A stretch of 38,792 bases of DNA from Minisyncoccota bacterium (GTDB taxonomy: Bacteria > Patescibacteriota > Minisyncoccia > UBA6257). The position numbers were made by a program, and so were the translations under genes. The notes below the pieces were generated by a model. It ran no database searches. It saw only the letters and a program-made list of their open reading frames with translations, and had not been told where the DNA came from. This document shows, piece by piece, positions 8,233 to 18,636 of the stretch. Position 1 is the stretch's first letter; every line of letters begins with the position of its first letter. The stretch lies in the NCBI GenBank assembly GCA_028694995.1, contig JAQVJU010000002.1, forward strand, positions 131,503 through 170,294, read 5' to 3'.

Positions 8233-9504
8233 CTATGAAAATATTTTAATACCATTAGCATAACGCCAAAGAGCACGAGGCACTCTAATCTTCCCATCTT
8301 TTGTCTGATAATTTTCCATAATGGCTAAAATTCCCCTGCCCAAAGCTAAGGCCGTGCCATTTAAAGTATGCACTAATTCATTTTTCCCTGTTTCCTTGTC
8401 TTGATATTTAATATTCAAACGCCTTGACTGAAAATCACTACAATTAGAAGTAGAATGAGTTTCTCGATATTCCCCTGCTCCATTATTCTGGCCAGGCAAC
8501 CAAGCCTCAATATCATATTTAGAAACTGCTGGATCACCTAAATCACCAGTACAGATATTTAAAACCCGATAAGGAATTTTCAAATCTTTCATTATCTCTT
8601 CTTCCATTGAAAGCAAGAGTTGATGTTCTTTTAAAGAATCTTCTGGTTTGCAAAAGGTAAACATTTCTATCTTATCAAACTGATGAACACGTAAAATCCC
8701 TTTAGTGTCTTTTCCATAAGAGCCAGCTTCTCTTCTAAAGCAAGAAGAAAAAGAAACATAACGAAGAGGCAAATCTTCTTCTTGAAAAATCTCATCCAGA
8801 TGCATTGGCCCAATCATTTGTTCTGAGGTACCTACTAAATACAAATCATCCTTAGGTAAATAATAAACCTCTTCAGCGCCTTTATCTAAATACCCCATAC
8901 CCCAAAAAGGTTTGGGTTTTATTAAAACTGGTGGTATTAAAGGAATGAACCCCTTCTTAATTAATTTATTAAAGATAAATCCAATCAAAGCAATTTCTAA
9001 TATTGCCGCCCCTCTTTTTAAAATACCAAAACGAGAACCAGATATCTTTGAAGCTCTTTTAATATCTATCATATCTAATTGTTCTCCTAAAACAAGATAA
9101 TCTTTAGGAGTAAAACTAAACTTAGGTTTTTGACCCACTTCTTTAATAACCACATTGTCTTTTTCATCTTTTCCAAAAGGAATATCTTCTAAAGGCGGAT
9201 TAGGAATAGAGCTCATTAGCTTTTGAAACTCCTCTTCCATTGCATTTAATTCTTTCTCTTTAACAGAAAGGAAATCCTTAGCTTCTTTTAAGATCTGAAT
9301 TATCTTTTCTTTATCTTTTTCTTCTATTAACTTTTTTTCTGTAGCATTTTTCTTAGCTCTAATAGTTTCTATCTCTTGTAATAAACTTCTTTTTTGTTTG
9401 TCTAATTCTAAAACTTTATCTATTAAAACAGGATCTGCGCCTTTTTTTTCAATGCCTTGTTTAATTTTATCTGGTTGTTCTCTAATGAGTTTAATATCTA
9501 ACAT
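8233..9504 (-). CDS. serS: Seryl-tRNA synthetase
   Basis: MLDIKLIREQPDKIKQGIEKKG...; class II motifs SSCFRREAGSYGKDTKGILRVHQFDKIEMF and NGTALALGRGILAIMENYQ. Confidence 0.97.
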   Translation of the reverse strand: MLDIKLIREQPDKIKQGIEKKGADPVLIDKVLELDKQKRSLLQEIETIRAKKNATEKKLIEEKDKEKIIQILKEAKDFLSVKEKELNAMEEEFQKLMSSIPNPPLEDIPFGKDEKDNVVIKEVGQKPKFSFTPKDYLVLGEQLDMIDIKRASKISGSRFGILKRGAAILEIALIGFIFNKLIKKGFIPLIPPVLIKPKPFWGMGYLDKGAEEVYYLPKDDLYLVGTSEQMIGPMHLDEIFQEEDLPLRYVSFSSCFRREAGSYGKDTKGILRVHQFDKIEMFTFCKPEDSLKEHQLLLSMEEEIMKDLKIPYRVLNICTGDLGDPAVSKYDIEAWLPGQNNGAGEYRETHSTSNCSDFQSRRLNIKYQDKETGKNELVHTLNGTALALGRGILAIMENYQTKDGKIRVPRALWRYANGIKIFS

Positions 9505-9517
9505 GGTAACAATTTAA

Positions 9518-10960
9518 TTATTTTTTAGGTTTCATAAAAGGAAAGAAGATAACTTCCTTTAAAGATGGGGCCTTAGTAAAGACGGTTATTAACCTGTCTA
9601 TGCCAATACCTAATCCAGCAGTTGGTGGTAAGCCATATTCTAAAGCTTCAATATAATCAGTATCTAAAGGATGAGCTTCTGAATCTCCTTTTTTTCTCAT
9701 TTTCACCTGTTCTAAGAATCTTTCTTTCTGATCTCGGGGATCATTTAACTCAGAAAAACCATTAATTAATTCTGAGCCAGCAGCAATTAATTGAAAGCGT
9801 GATGTTTTTTCTTTATCATCTTGTTTTTTCTTAGCTAAAGGCGAAATAGCTGTTGGATGGTCAATGATAAAAGTCGGGGTTATTAATTTAGATCTTAATT
9901 TTTTAAAAATCGCTTCAGCTATCTTTTCTTTTGAATCATTTTTATTAATTTTAATCTTCATTGATTTGGCTTTTTCAAACCATTGCTCTTTAGTATTTTT
10001 AAAATTTAAATTGATTTCTTTTTTCAAAAAATCTTCATAACCAATCTTCGGCCATGTTTTTGTTAAAAATATTTTACTCTCCGGACATTCTTTTTCAAAT
10101 TGTCTGGCTAAAGACTTAATTAATTCTTCAACTAAACTCATTGCTTCTTCCCTGCTTTTATAAGCACTATAAAGCTCTAGGATTGTAAATTCTGGATTAT
10201 GTTCTCTATCCATGCCTTCATTCCGAAAACATTTTCCAATTTCATAAATATTTTCTAATCCGCCAACGACTAAACGTTTTAAATACAATTCTGGAGCTAT
10301 TCTTAAATAAATCTTCATTTTTAAAGCTTCTAAATAACTCACAAAAGGATTAGCATTAGCCCCTCCATATAAAGGTTGCAAGATTGGAGTTTCTACTTCT
10401 AAAAAGTCTTTTTTATCTAAGAACTCCCTGATTGCCCGAATGATTTTACTTCTTAAAATAAACCTTTCTTTTACATTTTCATTTTCTATTAAATCAAGAT
10501 AACGGCGACGAAAACGCTCTTCAGCATCTTCTAAACCATACCAAGTTTTTGGTAATGGTCTTAAACTCTTAGATAATATGATAAAATCTTTAACTAAAAG
10601 AGTTTTTTCTCCTTTTTTAGTGGTAAAAAGAATTCCATGGGTTTGTATAAAATCTCCTAAATCAAAAAAATCTTGAAAAAACTTTAATTTTTCTTCTCCT
10701 AATTCATTTTTCTTAAACAACAGCTGGATTTTATTGTCTTGATCCATAATATCAGCAAAAACAGCTCCTCCATGCTCTCTAATGCCTAAAATTCTTCCAG
10801 CTAAAACAATTTTCTTTTTGCTTTTAGACCAAGAAGTAAAATTATCCAAAGCTTGGCTAATAGAAAATTGACGCTTGGTTTTTTCTGGATAAGCATCAAT
10901 ACCTAACTTTTCCAGTTTTTTAAGTTTTTTAATCCGTTCTTTTATTATTTCATCTAACAT
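9518..10960 (-). CDS. lysS: Lysyl-tRNA synthetase, class II
   Basis: RRRYLDLIENENVKERFILRSKIIRAIREFLDKKDFLEVETPILQPLYGGANANPF...GLGIGIDRLITVFT. Confidence 0.96.
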   Translation of the reverse strand: MLDEIIKERIKKLKKLEKLGIDAYPEKTKRQFSISQALDNFTSWSKSKKKIVLAGRILGIREHGGAVFADIMDQDNKIQLLFKKNELGEEKLKFFQDFFDLGDFIQTHGILFTTKKGEKTLLVKDFIILSKSLRPLPKTWYGLEDAEERFRRRYLDLIENENVKERFILRSKIIRAIREFLDKKDFLEVETPILQPLYGGANANPFVSYLEALKMKIYLRIAPELYLKRLVVGGLENIYEIGKCFRNEGMDREHNPEFTILELYSAYKSREEAMSLVEELIKSLARQFEKECPESKIFLTKTWPKIGYEDFLKKEINLNFKNTKEQWFEKAKSMKIKINKNDSKEKIAEAIFKKLRSKLITPTFIIDHPTAISPLAKKKQDDKEKTSRFQLIAAGSELINGFSELNDPRDQKERFLEQVKMRKKGDSEAHPLDTDYIEALEYGLPPTAGLGIGIDRLITVFTKAPSLKEVIFFPFMKPKK

Positions 10961-10979
10961 AACAAAAACTTAATAAAGG

Positions 10980-11450
10980 TTATAAAATCTTTATTATCTT
11001 GTATTTTACCATACCTTGAGGTGTTTTGACAAAAACTATTTCTCCTTTTTTATGTCCTAAGAAGGCTCTGCCAAAAGGAGATTCATTAGATACCCTGCCT
11101 TCTGAAGGATTAGCTTCTTGAGAACCAACAATAGTAAAGATTTTCTTTGTTTTTGGCTTATTAACACTTTCGGTTTCAATCTTAGAGCCAATAACCACTT
11201 TATGATTATTAAAAGGAGAGGGTCGAATAATAGAAACATTTCTTAATAATATCTCTAATTCTAAAATTCTAGATTCTAAAACTTCTTGTGAACTCTTTGC
11301 TTCTTCATAAGCAGCATTTTCAGCCAAATCACCTAATTCTTTAGTTTCTTGAAGTTTTTCAGCTATTTCTTTTCTTTTTTTAGTTTTTAATTCGTGTAAT
11401 TCCTCTTTGAGAGACTTAAAAGCCTCTGGGGTAACATAATTTTTATCCAT
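10980..11450 (-). CDS. greA: Transcription elongation factor GreA
   Basis: YVTPEAFKSLKEELHELKTKKRKEIAEKLQETKELGDLAENAAYEEAK...SPFGRAFLGHKKGEIV; start placed at MDKNYV. Confidence 0.95.
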   Translation of the reverse strand: MDKNYVTPEAFKSLKEELHELKTKKRKEIAEKLQETKELGDLAENAAYEEAKSSQEVLESRILELEILLRNVSIIRPSPFNNHKVVIGSKIETESVNKPKTKKIFTIVGSQEANPSEGRVSNESPFGRAFLGHKKGEIVFVKTPQGMVKYKIIKIL

Positions 11451-11451
11451 A

Positions 11452-13368
11452 TTAATTAATTTCATTTTGTTGATTAATTCTGTTTTCCCAATACCATTGT
11501 AAGACCTCAGCCACTACTGGCAAAGTAGCTACTGTTGTTGAAGGCGGGTTTTCTATAAAAACCAATATTACTATTTGCGGGTCTTCATAAGGAGCATAGG
11601 CACCAAAAATAGTATGATAGGTTTCTTCGCCTTTGACATAAACCTTAGGCGAGCCACTCTTTCCAGCAATATCAAAAGGCAAATATTTCAAAGTTTCTGC
11701 TGTGCCTGATAAAATGACTTCTCTCATTCCTTCTTGAACAATTTTTAAATTATCCAAATCAACTCCTAGGTTTAATTTCTCTTCTGGCTTTTCACTTTTT
11801 AAAAGATGGGGTTGCATCAGAATCCCATCATTGGCAATTGTAGCTATATAACCAGCCATTTGAAGCGGTGTCAAGATTAATCCCCCTTCACCAATGGAAA
11901 CATTATATGTGTCTCCTTGTTTCCAAGTTGGATCATTAGGCCGATGTTCAGCCAACCATTTGGTATCAGGTAAAACAGCATTAGCTTCTCCTAATAAATC
12001 AATGCCTAATTTCTTATCAAGACCAAAAGCTAACCAATATTTTTGAATCTTTTCTAAACCTAAACCTGTAATGTTTTCCCAACCACCGCCAAGAGCCCAA
12101 AAATATACATTGCAAGAAACCGCAATTGCTTTTCTCATATCTACCCAGCCATGATTTTTCCAATCCCTAAAAACCCATTTTTCCTGAGGATTATATGGGC
12201 TGACAACAACAATCTCCCCCTGAGTATGCAATTCAAGCTCTGGGTCTATTATTTTTTCTTCTAAACCAGCAACAGCCATTAATAATTTAATCAAAGAACC
12301 AGGAGGATATAATCCACTAATAGCTCTATTAAAAAACGGAATTGAAGGACTTTGAAAATATTCATTTATTAAATCAACTGGTGCTCCCTGAGTCAGAACA
12401 TTAGGATCAAAGCTAGGAACACTAATTAATGATAATATTTCTCCTGTTTTTGAATCCAGAATAATTCCAGCGCCACCAGGGCTGCCAACATCTTCTATCC
12501 TTGTTTTCAAAGAATTGTAAAAAGTTAATTGTAAATCTTTATCTAAAGTAGTAGTAATATCAGTGCCTTTTTTAGGCTCTATTGAACCTAAGTTTTTTTG
12601 AACATTTAAACTCGCGTCAACTTCAATAATCTTCTGACCAGTTTTCCCTTGAAGAATATTTTCATAATAAGCTTCTAAGCCATCCTTACCAATCATGCTG
12701 GTTAAAGGATAATCCTTGTATTTTTCCAAATCCTTAGCTGAAATCTTACCTATATATCCTAAAACATGAGCAAAAGCCTCATCATAAGGATAATTACGAC
12801 TATAATCAGCCACGATATTAAACCCAGAATTTTCTTTTACCTTTGTTTCAAAAACCCTGACCTCATCAACAGTCAAATTTGATTTTATTAAAATTGGCTC
12901 TAAAGAATGACGATATTGACGACTTTGAAAAAGTGTTTCTATCTCATCTTTCTCCACTTGAAAAATTTCAATTATTGTTTGCATTAATACCTGCCTCTCT
13001 CTTTCATTATTAGGAATTTCTGAAGGCACCATCATTAAACTATAAGAAGAACTATTAAAAACCAATGGTTCTTGAAAACGGTCATAGATTATTCCCCGAG
13101 GCGCATTAACAATATAATGATAAGTACTATTATTCTTTGCCCTAAGCTGATAACTAGCACCTTGGATAACCTGAAGATGAAAAGTCCGTAAAAAGATTAT
13201 CAGAAAAAGAAAAAAACCAATACCTAAAATCCCTTTTACTAAAGAACGAGAAATGGGCGCTTCTAAACTTTCCAGGTTCTTTTCTCGAGCTTCTTTAGCT
13301 TTACGATCTAATAAAACCTCCTCAGGATCTAACAGATGTTTTTGTCTTTTAATATAATAATTCTTCAT
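11452..13368 (-). CDS. mrdA: Penicillin-binding protein 2 (peptidoglycan transpeptidase)
   Basis: NAPRGIIYDRFQEPLVFN; GLYPPGSLIKLLMAVAGLEE (SxxK); SCNVYFWALGG; GKSGSP. Confidence 0.92.
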   Translation of the reverse strand: MKNYYIKRQKHLLDPEEVLLDRKAKEAREKNLESLEAPISRSLVKGILGIGFFLFLIIFLRTFHLQVIQGASYQLRAKNNSTYHYIVNAPRGIIYDRFQEPLVFNSSSYSLMMVPSEIPNNERERQVLMQTIIEIFQVEKDEIETLFQSRQYRHSLEPILIKSNLTVDEVRVFETKVKENSGFNIVADYSRNYPYDEAFAHVLGYIGKISAKDLEKYKDYPLTSMIGKDGLEAYYENILQGKTGQKIIEVDASLNVQKNLGSIEPKKGTDITTTLDKDLQLTFYNSLKTRIEDVGSPGGAGIILDSKTGEILSLISVPSFDPNVLTQGAPVDLINEYFQSPSIPFFNRAISGLYPPGSLIKLLMAVAGLEEKIIDPELELHTQGEIVVVSPYNPQEKWVFRDWKNHGWVDMRKAIAVSCNVYFWALGGGWENITGLGLEKIQKYWLAFGLDKKLGIDLLGEANAVLPDTKWLAEHRPNDPTWKQGDTYNVSIGEGGLILTPLQMAGYIATIANDGILMQPHLLKSEKPEEKLNLGVDLDNLKIVQEGMREVILSGTAETLKYLPFDIAGKSGSPKVYVKGEETYHTIFGAYAPYEDPQIVILVFIENPPSTTVATLPVVAEVLQWYWENRINQQNEIN

Positions 13369-13850
13369 TATTTAATTAAAACATTTTTAATTTTAGAAAA
13401 TCTCTCAATAATAATATTCAAAATTATATAACCAATTAAAGTTAAAACTGATTGCTTTATAATAAGTGAGTTAAAAGTTATCTTTTGAAAAACTGAATTT
13501 ACTATTAATAATCCTGAAAAATAACTAATAATTATCAAACTGCCCATAATCAATCTTGAAAAGAAATATGATTTTTCAAAGAATCTTATCAAAATACAAC
13601 CCAAAAGAAAACTGATAACAAGAATGATCAAATGAGTTCCCCATATAAAACCTGAAAAAGAATCAAAGGCAACAGCAGTAAGAAAAATTAAAAAAGATAA
13701 ATAATATGGAGAAAGATTAAAAAAAGTAAAAATCAAAAAAATCAAAACAAGGTTTAAAAAAACAAAAGGCAAAATACTCATGCCAAAATGTATTTGGATA
13801 AAGACAATTGCCAAAAAAAACAAAAAGTTAAATATGTATTGTTGCATCAT
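13368..13850 (-). CDS. mreD: MreD-like rod-shape membrane protein
   Basis: 160-aa hydrophobic protein between mreC and PBP2. Confidence 0.65.
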   Translation of the reverse strand: MMQQYIFNFLFFLAIVFIQIHFGMSILPFVFLNLVLIFLIFTFFNLSPYYLSFLIFLTAVAFDSFSGFIWGTHLIILVISFLLGCILIRFFEKSYFFSRLIMGSLIIISYFSGLLIVNSVFQKITFNSLIIKQSVLTLIGYIILNIIIERFSKIKNVLIK

Positions 13851-14671
13851 AGATTAGGCGCAATGTCTTTAATAATCAAAACAGAAGAAACTTGGATATA
13901 ATTCAATAAAGGCTCTAAGATAAATTCTTTCATTGCGCTCATCTCAAAAGAAGAATCAATTTTCTGCACCTTAGCGATTAAAAGCCCTTTGAGAAAATTA
14001 GAATTTTCAGCTGAGGTCACTAAAGTATCACCAATGGCAATATCTGAGTCATAGGGCACTAATCTTAAACGAAAATTACCTTTAGAATCTATTTCGGCTA
14101 CAGCTAAAACAGAAGAGCGCAAATCCTCAACACTAATCTTTGTTTCTGGGCGAAAGATAGATTCACCGCGACAATAATTGTCAAAACATTCAATAATTCT
14201 GCCTATTAAAACCTTATCTTTATTAATAACATTCATACCTTTTTTTAATTCAGATTTTGTTCCTTTATTAATCCAAAAAGACCCAGTTAAACCAGAAGAA
14301 TCTTTTAAAACTATTTCTGCCATTTCTAAAGACCAACCAGTTTCATTTTTAATCTGCAAAGATTCTTTTAATAAAAGATTTTCCTGTTGTAATTTTTTAA
14401 AATCTTGCTGTTTGTTAATCAAGGTGATGTTTTCTATTTGAATATTTTTAATTTTTTGTCTTAAATCATTAAAATGTAATAAATCATCAAACCAATTTCT
14501 TAAAAGATTCAAATAGTTCCCAGTAGACTTTCCAGCACTTAGGGCAAAAACTACCTTTGGTTTTAAAAAACTACCTGAAATGGTATAAAATTTAATTAAC
14601 AAAATACTAGTGACTATCAATATCACTAGTAAAATTAAAAAACGTAAGTTATTTATTTTTTTAATTTTCAT
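13847..14671 (-). CDS. mreC: Rod shape-determining protein MreC
   Basis: N-terminal TM, coiled coil, GLTGSFWINKGTKSELKKGMNVINKDKVLIGRIIE, position after mreB. Confidence 0.88.
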   Translation of the reverse strand: MKIKKINNLRFLILLVILIVTSILLIKFYTISGSFLKPKVVFALSAGKSTGNYLNLLRNWFDDLLHFNDLRQKIKNIQIENITLINKQQDFKKLQQENLLLKESLQIKNETGWSLEMAEIVLKDSSGLTGSFWINKGTKSELKKGMNVINKDKVLIGRIIECFDNYCRGESIFRPETKISVEDLRSSVLAVAEIDSKGNFRLRLVPYDSDIAIGDTLVTSAENSNFLKGLLIAKVQKIDSSFEMSAMKEFILEPLLNYIQVSSVLIIKDIAPNL

Positions 14672-14673
14672 TG

Positions 14674-15732
14674 TTAAAGAGGTGGATTTTCCCTAATAAT
14701 ATTAATTAAAATGTCTTTATAATCTTGTATATCTTCTAAGATGATGCCAATACCTCTAATAACTGAAGTGATTGGATCATCAATAAGTTTTACTGGTAAA
14801 TCAATTTCCTTTTCTAATAATTTATCAAAGCCTCTTAATAAGCTTGTGCCACCAGATAATATTACTCCTGTTTCCATAATATCACCAATAAGTTCTGGCG
14901 GAGTTAATTCAATTGTATCTTTAATCGCATCAACTATTTTATCTAAAGTCGGACTAATTGCTTCACGAATATCATCTTCCTTGATACTAATTTCCTTAGG
15001 TAATCCCCTAACCAAATCCCGACCTTTAACATTCATTTCTAATTTCGTACCTAAATCAACAGCTGAGCCAATAAAAATCTTTATTTTCTCTGCGGTTTTC
15101 TCTCCAATGGATAATTTAAACTTATCACGGAAATAATAAATAATATCCTCATCGATTCTATCTCCGGCAACACGCAAACTTTTAGAAACTACTACTCCAC
15201 CTAAAGAAAGCACAGCCACTTCTGTACTGCCACCGCCAATATCAGCTATTAACATACCTTTAGATTCCTTAATGTTTAATTGAGCCCCTAGGGCCACTGC
15301 GATTGGCTCTTCTACCAGATAAACTTCTTTAGCTCCAGCGCTATGGGCCACATCTTCTACAGCTCTTTTTTCTACTTCAGTGCCTCCGGTCAAAACCCCA
15401 ATAACTAATCTGGGCCAATCAAAAACTTGACTTAAAATTCCCTTGGTTTTAGCTTTTTGTAAGAAATAATGAAGCATTTTTTCTGTTACCTCAAAATCTG
15501 AAATGACTCCATTATTCAATGGCTTAACAGCACTAATATGAGTTGGTGTTTTACCTAACATTTCTTCAGCTTCTCGCCCAATAGCTAGAATTTGACCAGT
15601 TTTGTTATTTGTAGCCACTACTGTTGGTTCATTAACAATAATGCCTTTGCCTTTTACATAAACCAAAGTCTTGGTCGTTCCAAGGTCAACCCCAATATTC
15701 CTAAACAAGTTTTCTTTTAAGTTTTTTGGCAT
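14674..15732 (-). CDS. mreB: MreB actin-like protein, paralog 1
   Basis: NIGVDLGTTKTLVYVKGKGIIVNEPTVVA...AIGREAEEMLGKTP...LVEEPIAVALGA...ADIGGGSTEVAVLSLGG. Confidence 0.95.
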   Translation of the reverse strand: MPKNLKENLFRNIGVDLGTTKTLVYVKGKGIIVNEPTVVATNNKTGQILAIGREAEEMLGKTPTHISAVKPLNNGVISDFEVTEKMLHYFLQKAKTKGILSQVFDWPRLVIGVLTGGTEVEKRAVEDVAHSAGAKEVYLVEEPIAVALGAQLNIKESKGMLIADIGGGSTEVAVLSLGGVVVSKSLRVAGDRIDEDIIYYFRDKFKLSIGEKTAEKIKIFIGSAVDLGTKLEMNVKGRDLVRGLPKEISIKEDDIREAISPTLDKIVDAIKDTIELTPPELIGDIMETGVILSGGTSLLRGFDKLLEKEIDLPVKLIDDPITSVIRGIGIILEDIQDYKDILINIIRENPPL

Positions 15733-15753
15733 AATTTTAATTCTTTATTTTTT

Positions 15754-16998
15754 CTAAATTATTTTACTAATATCTTTTAATTTTACAATCTTTATCCGAT
15801 TGCTTTTTCTTTCTTTTAATTCAAAAGAACGGTTTTTCAATGTTTTTTCACTAATGATAATTCTTTGGGGCAAGCCTAACAAATCCGCATCTACTAATTT
15901 TTCACCACTGGAAACACTTTCCCGATCATCATAAAAAACTTCTAGGCCTTTTTTAATTAATTGTTTATATACCAAATCTGTTTGTTTTTTAATTTCCTTA
16001 TCTTCTTTTTTAATTCCTTTAAACAAACCAATTAAATGATATTGAAAAGGTGCTGTTTCTTTAGGCCAAATAATGCCCTTAGCATCATAATTTGCCTCTA
16101 CAATCACGCCTAATAAACGACTAATACCAATACCATAACAACCCATCATCACTGGCTTAATCTCTCCTTTTTCATCTCTGTAATTTAAATCAAATGCTTG
16201 TGAATATTTATCTTTAAGTTTAAATATATTACCAACTTCAGAACCTTTTAATTCTTCTATCTTATGACCACATTCAGGGCATTTCTTTGTATTTTCCATA
16301 ATTTCCTTGTTCCGATTCATACCACAATGAGAACAATGATAGAAAATATCTTCTCCAGCAGGGGTTAATACTTGAAATTCATGTGAAAAACGAGAAAAAG
16401 TACCTCCTGATGCTTCAACCACATAAGCTTTTAAACCACATCTTTTGTAAATCTTTTGATAAGCTTTTTTAACTTTTTCATAATAATTTTCTAAATCTTT
16501 TTCATCTTGATGAAAACTATACAAATCTTTCATAATAAATTCTTTGCCTCTTAAGATTCCTGATTTAGAGCGAGGTTCATCACGAAACTTATCTGATATA
16601 TGAAAGAGATACAAAGGCAAATCTTTATAAGAATAGATGTAATTTTTCACCATGGGCGTGATAATCTCTTCATGAGTGGGCGCTAAAGCAAACCAACTGC
16701 CATATTTTGAACGAAGTTTGAATAAAGCCTTAAAAGAATCCCAACGTCCAGTTTGTTCCCAATTGCTGCGAGGATTTAAAAGAGCCATTAAAATCTCCTG
16801 TCCGCCAATGGCTTCCATTTCTTCTCTGACAATTTGTTCTATTTTCTTTATTACCCTTAAACCTAAAGGCAAAAAATTATACACCCCGCTAGTTAGTTTT
16901 TCAATAAAATTTGCCTTGGTTAAAAGAACAGCGCTTATTGCCACTTCATCTTTGGATATTTCTTTTCTAGTTTTAAAATAAAATTGAGTTGCTTTCAT
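15754..16998 (-). CDS. proS: Prolyl-tRNA synthetase, short form with Cys4 segment in place of the editing insertion
   Basis: LLTKANFIEKLTSGVYNFLPLGLRVIKKIEQIVREEM...RDEPRSKSGILRGKEFIMKDLYSFH...CSHCGMNRNKEIMENTKKCPECGH...GCYGIGISRLLG. Confidence 0.94.
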   Translation of the reverse strand: MKATQFYFKTRKEISKDEVAISAVLLTKANFIEKLTSGVYNFLPLGLRVIKKIEQIVREEMEAIGGQEILMALLNPRSNWEQTGRWDSFKALFKLRSKYGSWFALAPTHEEIITPMVKNYIYSYKDLPLYLFHISDKFRDEPRSKSGILRGKEFIMKDLYSFHQDEKDLENYYEKVKKAYQKIYKRCGLKAYVVEASGGTFSRFSHEFQVLTPAGEDIFYHCSHCGMNRNKEIMENTKKCPECGHKIEELKGSEVGNIFKLKDKYSQAFDLNYRDEKGEIKPVMMGCYGIGISRLLGVIVEANYDAKGIIWPKETAPFQYHLIGLFKGIKKEDKEIKKQTDLVYKQLIKKGLEVFYDDRESVSSGEKLVDADLLGLPQRIIISEKTLKNRSFELKERKSNRIKIVKLKDISKII

Positions 16999-17001
16999 AA
17001 A

Positions 17002-18072
17002 TTAATTCTTTAAGATAAATAAATTAATATCTTTGATTGTAATAACAAAAAGTAAGACAACCAATAAGATAAAAAAAACATTATTAATTAATAACTCTGT
17101 TTTTTGAGTAATTGGACGTTTTCTTATCTTTTCAATAATCAAAAAAAGAATTCTGCCTCCATCAACAGCTGGGATTGGTAATAAATTAAAAACTGCAAAT
17201 CCAAAAGATATTAAACCTAAAATGTAAAATCCATAATTCCACCCCCATTTAAATCCTTGGGTGGTTATGGCAACAATGCCTACAGGCCCAGTTAGTTCTT
17301 CTAGCTTACCATGTTTAAAAAGACTGACAAAGATTCTGCCCAGTCCTTTAAATATCTCTTGAAATAAAACCCCTAAGAATATTATTGTTTCTTTTATAGA
17401 TTCTAAGAAAGAATATTTTAAATATCCTTCTTCTGCTAAGATAACACCCAGATAACCCTTTTCAGCTTCAGCACTTTCTCTTAAAGCAACTTCTAATTCA
17501 ACCTGACTGTCTTTTCTTTCAATAACTAATTGAACTTTTTTCCCTTCAAGCTCAGCTGTTTTATCTTGAACATCTTGAACATTATTAACCACAAAACTTT
17601 CATTCAAATACTTGATAGTTTTGATAATATCCCCTTTTTCCAAGCCAGCTTTAAAAGCTGGCGAATCTTTTACTACTTCTTTAATTGCCACATAAGAAAC
17701 TGCCTTGTCTTGATAAGATTCAGGCAGAGCAAAGATAGGCATGCCCACATTAAATAAAATCATAAAAATCAAAAAAGCAATTATAAGATTAGCGATAACT
17801 CCAGCAATTAAAATTGATGCTCTTTTACCTATAGATTGAGCAGCAAAACTATCTTCTGTGCCATATTCTTTTATTTTAGTAAAACCACCAAAAGGAATAG
17901 CATTTAAAGAATAAGTCACATTATTTTTCTTAAAACTAAAAACCTTAGGTGGATATCCTAGGCCAAATTCCTCTACGCCAACATTATTCTTTCTTGCCAT
18001 TAAAAAATGACCTAATTCATGAAAGAATATGATAATACCTAAGCTAAGTAAACTGATGATAAAAGCTAACAT
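17002..18072 (-). CDS. rseP: Site-2 protease RseP-like zinc metalloprotease with PDZ
   Basis: IIFFHELGHFLMARKNNVGVEEFGLGYPP...LLPIPAVDGGRILFLIIE. Confidence 0.93.
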   Translation of the reverse strand: MLAFIISLLSLGIIIFFHELGHFLMARKNNVGVEEFGLGYPPKVFSFKKNNVTYSLNAIPFGGFTKIKEYGTEDSFAAQSIGKRASILIAGVIANLIIAFLIFMILFNVGMPIFALPESYQDKAVSYVAIKEVVKDSPAFKAGLEKGDIIKTIKYLNESFVVNNVQDVQDKTAELEGKKVQLVIERKDSQVELEVALRESAEAEKGYLGVILAEEGYLKYSFLESIKETIIFLGVLFQEIFKGLGRIFVSLFKHGKLEELTGPVGIVAITTQGFKWGWNYGFYILGLISFGFAVFNLLPIPAVDGGRILFLIIEKIRKRPITQKTELLINNVFFILLVVLLFVITIKDINLFILKN

Positions 18073-18075
18073 AGA

Positions 18076-18624
18076 TTATGATTCTAAAATTTCTTGTGTT
18101 TTTTGTTTTTCCTTACTATCTAATGATTTATTAGTTTCTTCAACTACTTTTTGAATTTCTTCTTTTAAACGAAACCTTTCATCTTCTGAAACCTCTTTTT
18201 CCTTATGTTTTTGTTCTATTTCTTCTATTGTTTTTTCTCTTAATTCTCTTAATTTAACTCTGTATTCTTCCTTTTTAAATCCCATTAACCTGATTAATTC
18301 TTCTTTTCTCTCTTTGCTTAATAAAGGCAAGAATAGTTTCATTTGTTTACCTTCAACAGAAGGCATAATACCTAAACTAGAAGTTTCTAAAGCTTTTTTA
18401 ATTGGCATTATCAAATTATCATCCCAAATCTCAATAATAATAACATTAGGAAGTTTAATAGAAATTCCAGCTAAATGCTTTAAGGGTGTTAAGGCTCCAT
18501 AACTTTCCACATTAATATCTTCTACTAAAGCAGTTGTTGGTCGTGAGGTGCGAAAAGTCAAAATTTCTTTTTGAAAATCAGTTATTAAGGTATTTGTTTG
18601 TTCTTTGAAATTATTAATTAGCAT
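18076..18624 (-). CDS. frr: Ribosome recycling factor
   Basis: LRTSRPTTALVEDINVESYGALTPLKHLAGISI...LPLLSKERKEELIRLM. Confidence 0.95.
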   Translation of the reverse strand: MLINNFKEQTNTLITDFQKEILTFRTSRPTTALVEDINVESYGALTPLKHLAGISIKLPNVIIIEIWDDNLIMPIKKALETSSLGIMPSVEGKQMKLFLPLLSKERKEELIRLMGFKKEEYRVKLRELREKTIEEIEQKHKEKEVSEDERFRLKEEIQKVVEETNKSLDSKEKQKTQEILES

Positions 18625-18636
18625 ATAAAAACTTAT

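Noticed and set aside
8912-9100. 62-aa plus-strand ORF
   Set aside because: Antisense to serS; no recognisable family.
11057-11239. 60-aa minus-strand ORF
   Set aside because: Alternate frame inside greA.
14178-15136. Plus-strand ORFs of 87 and 131 aa
   Set aside because: Antisense to mreC and mreB; no leader or family signal.
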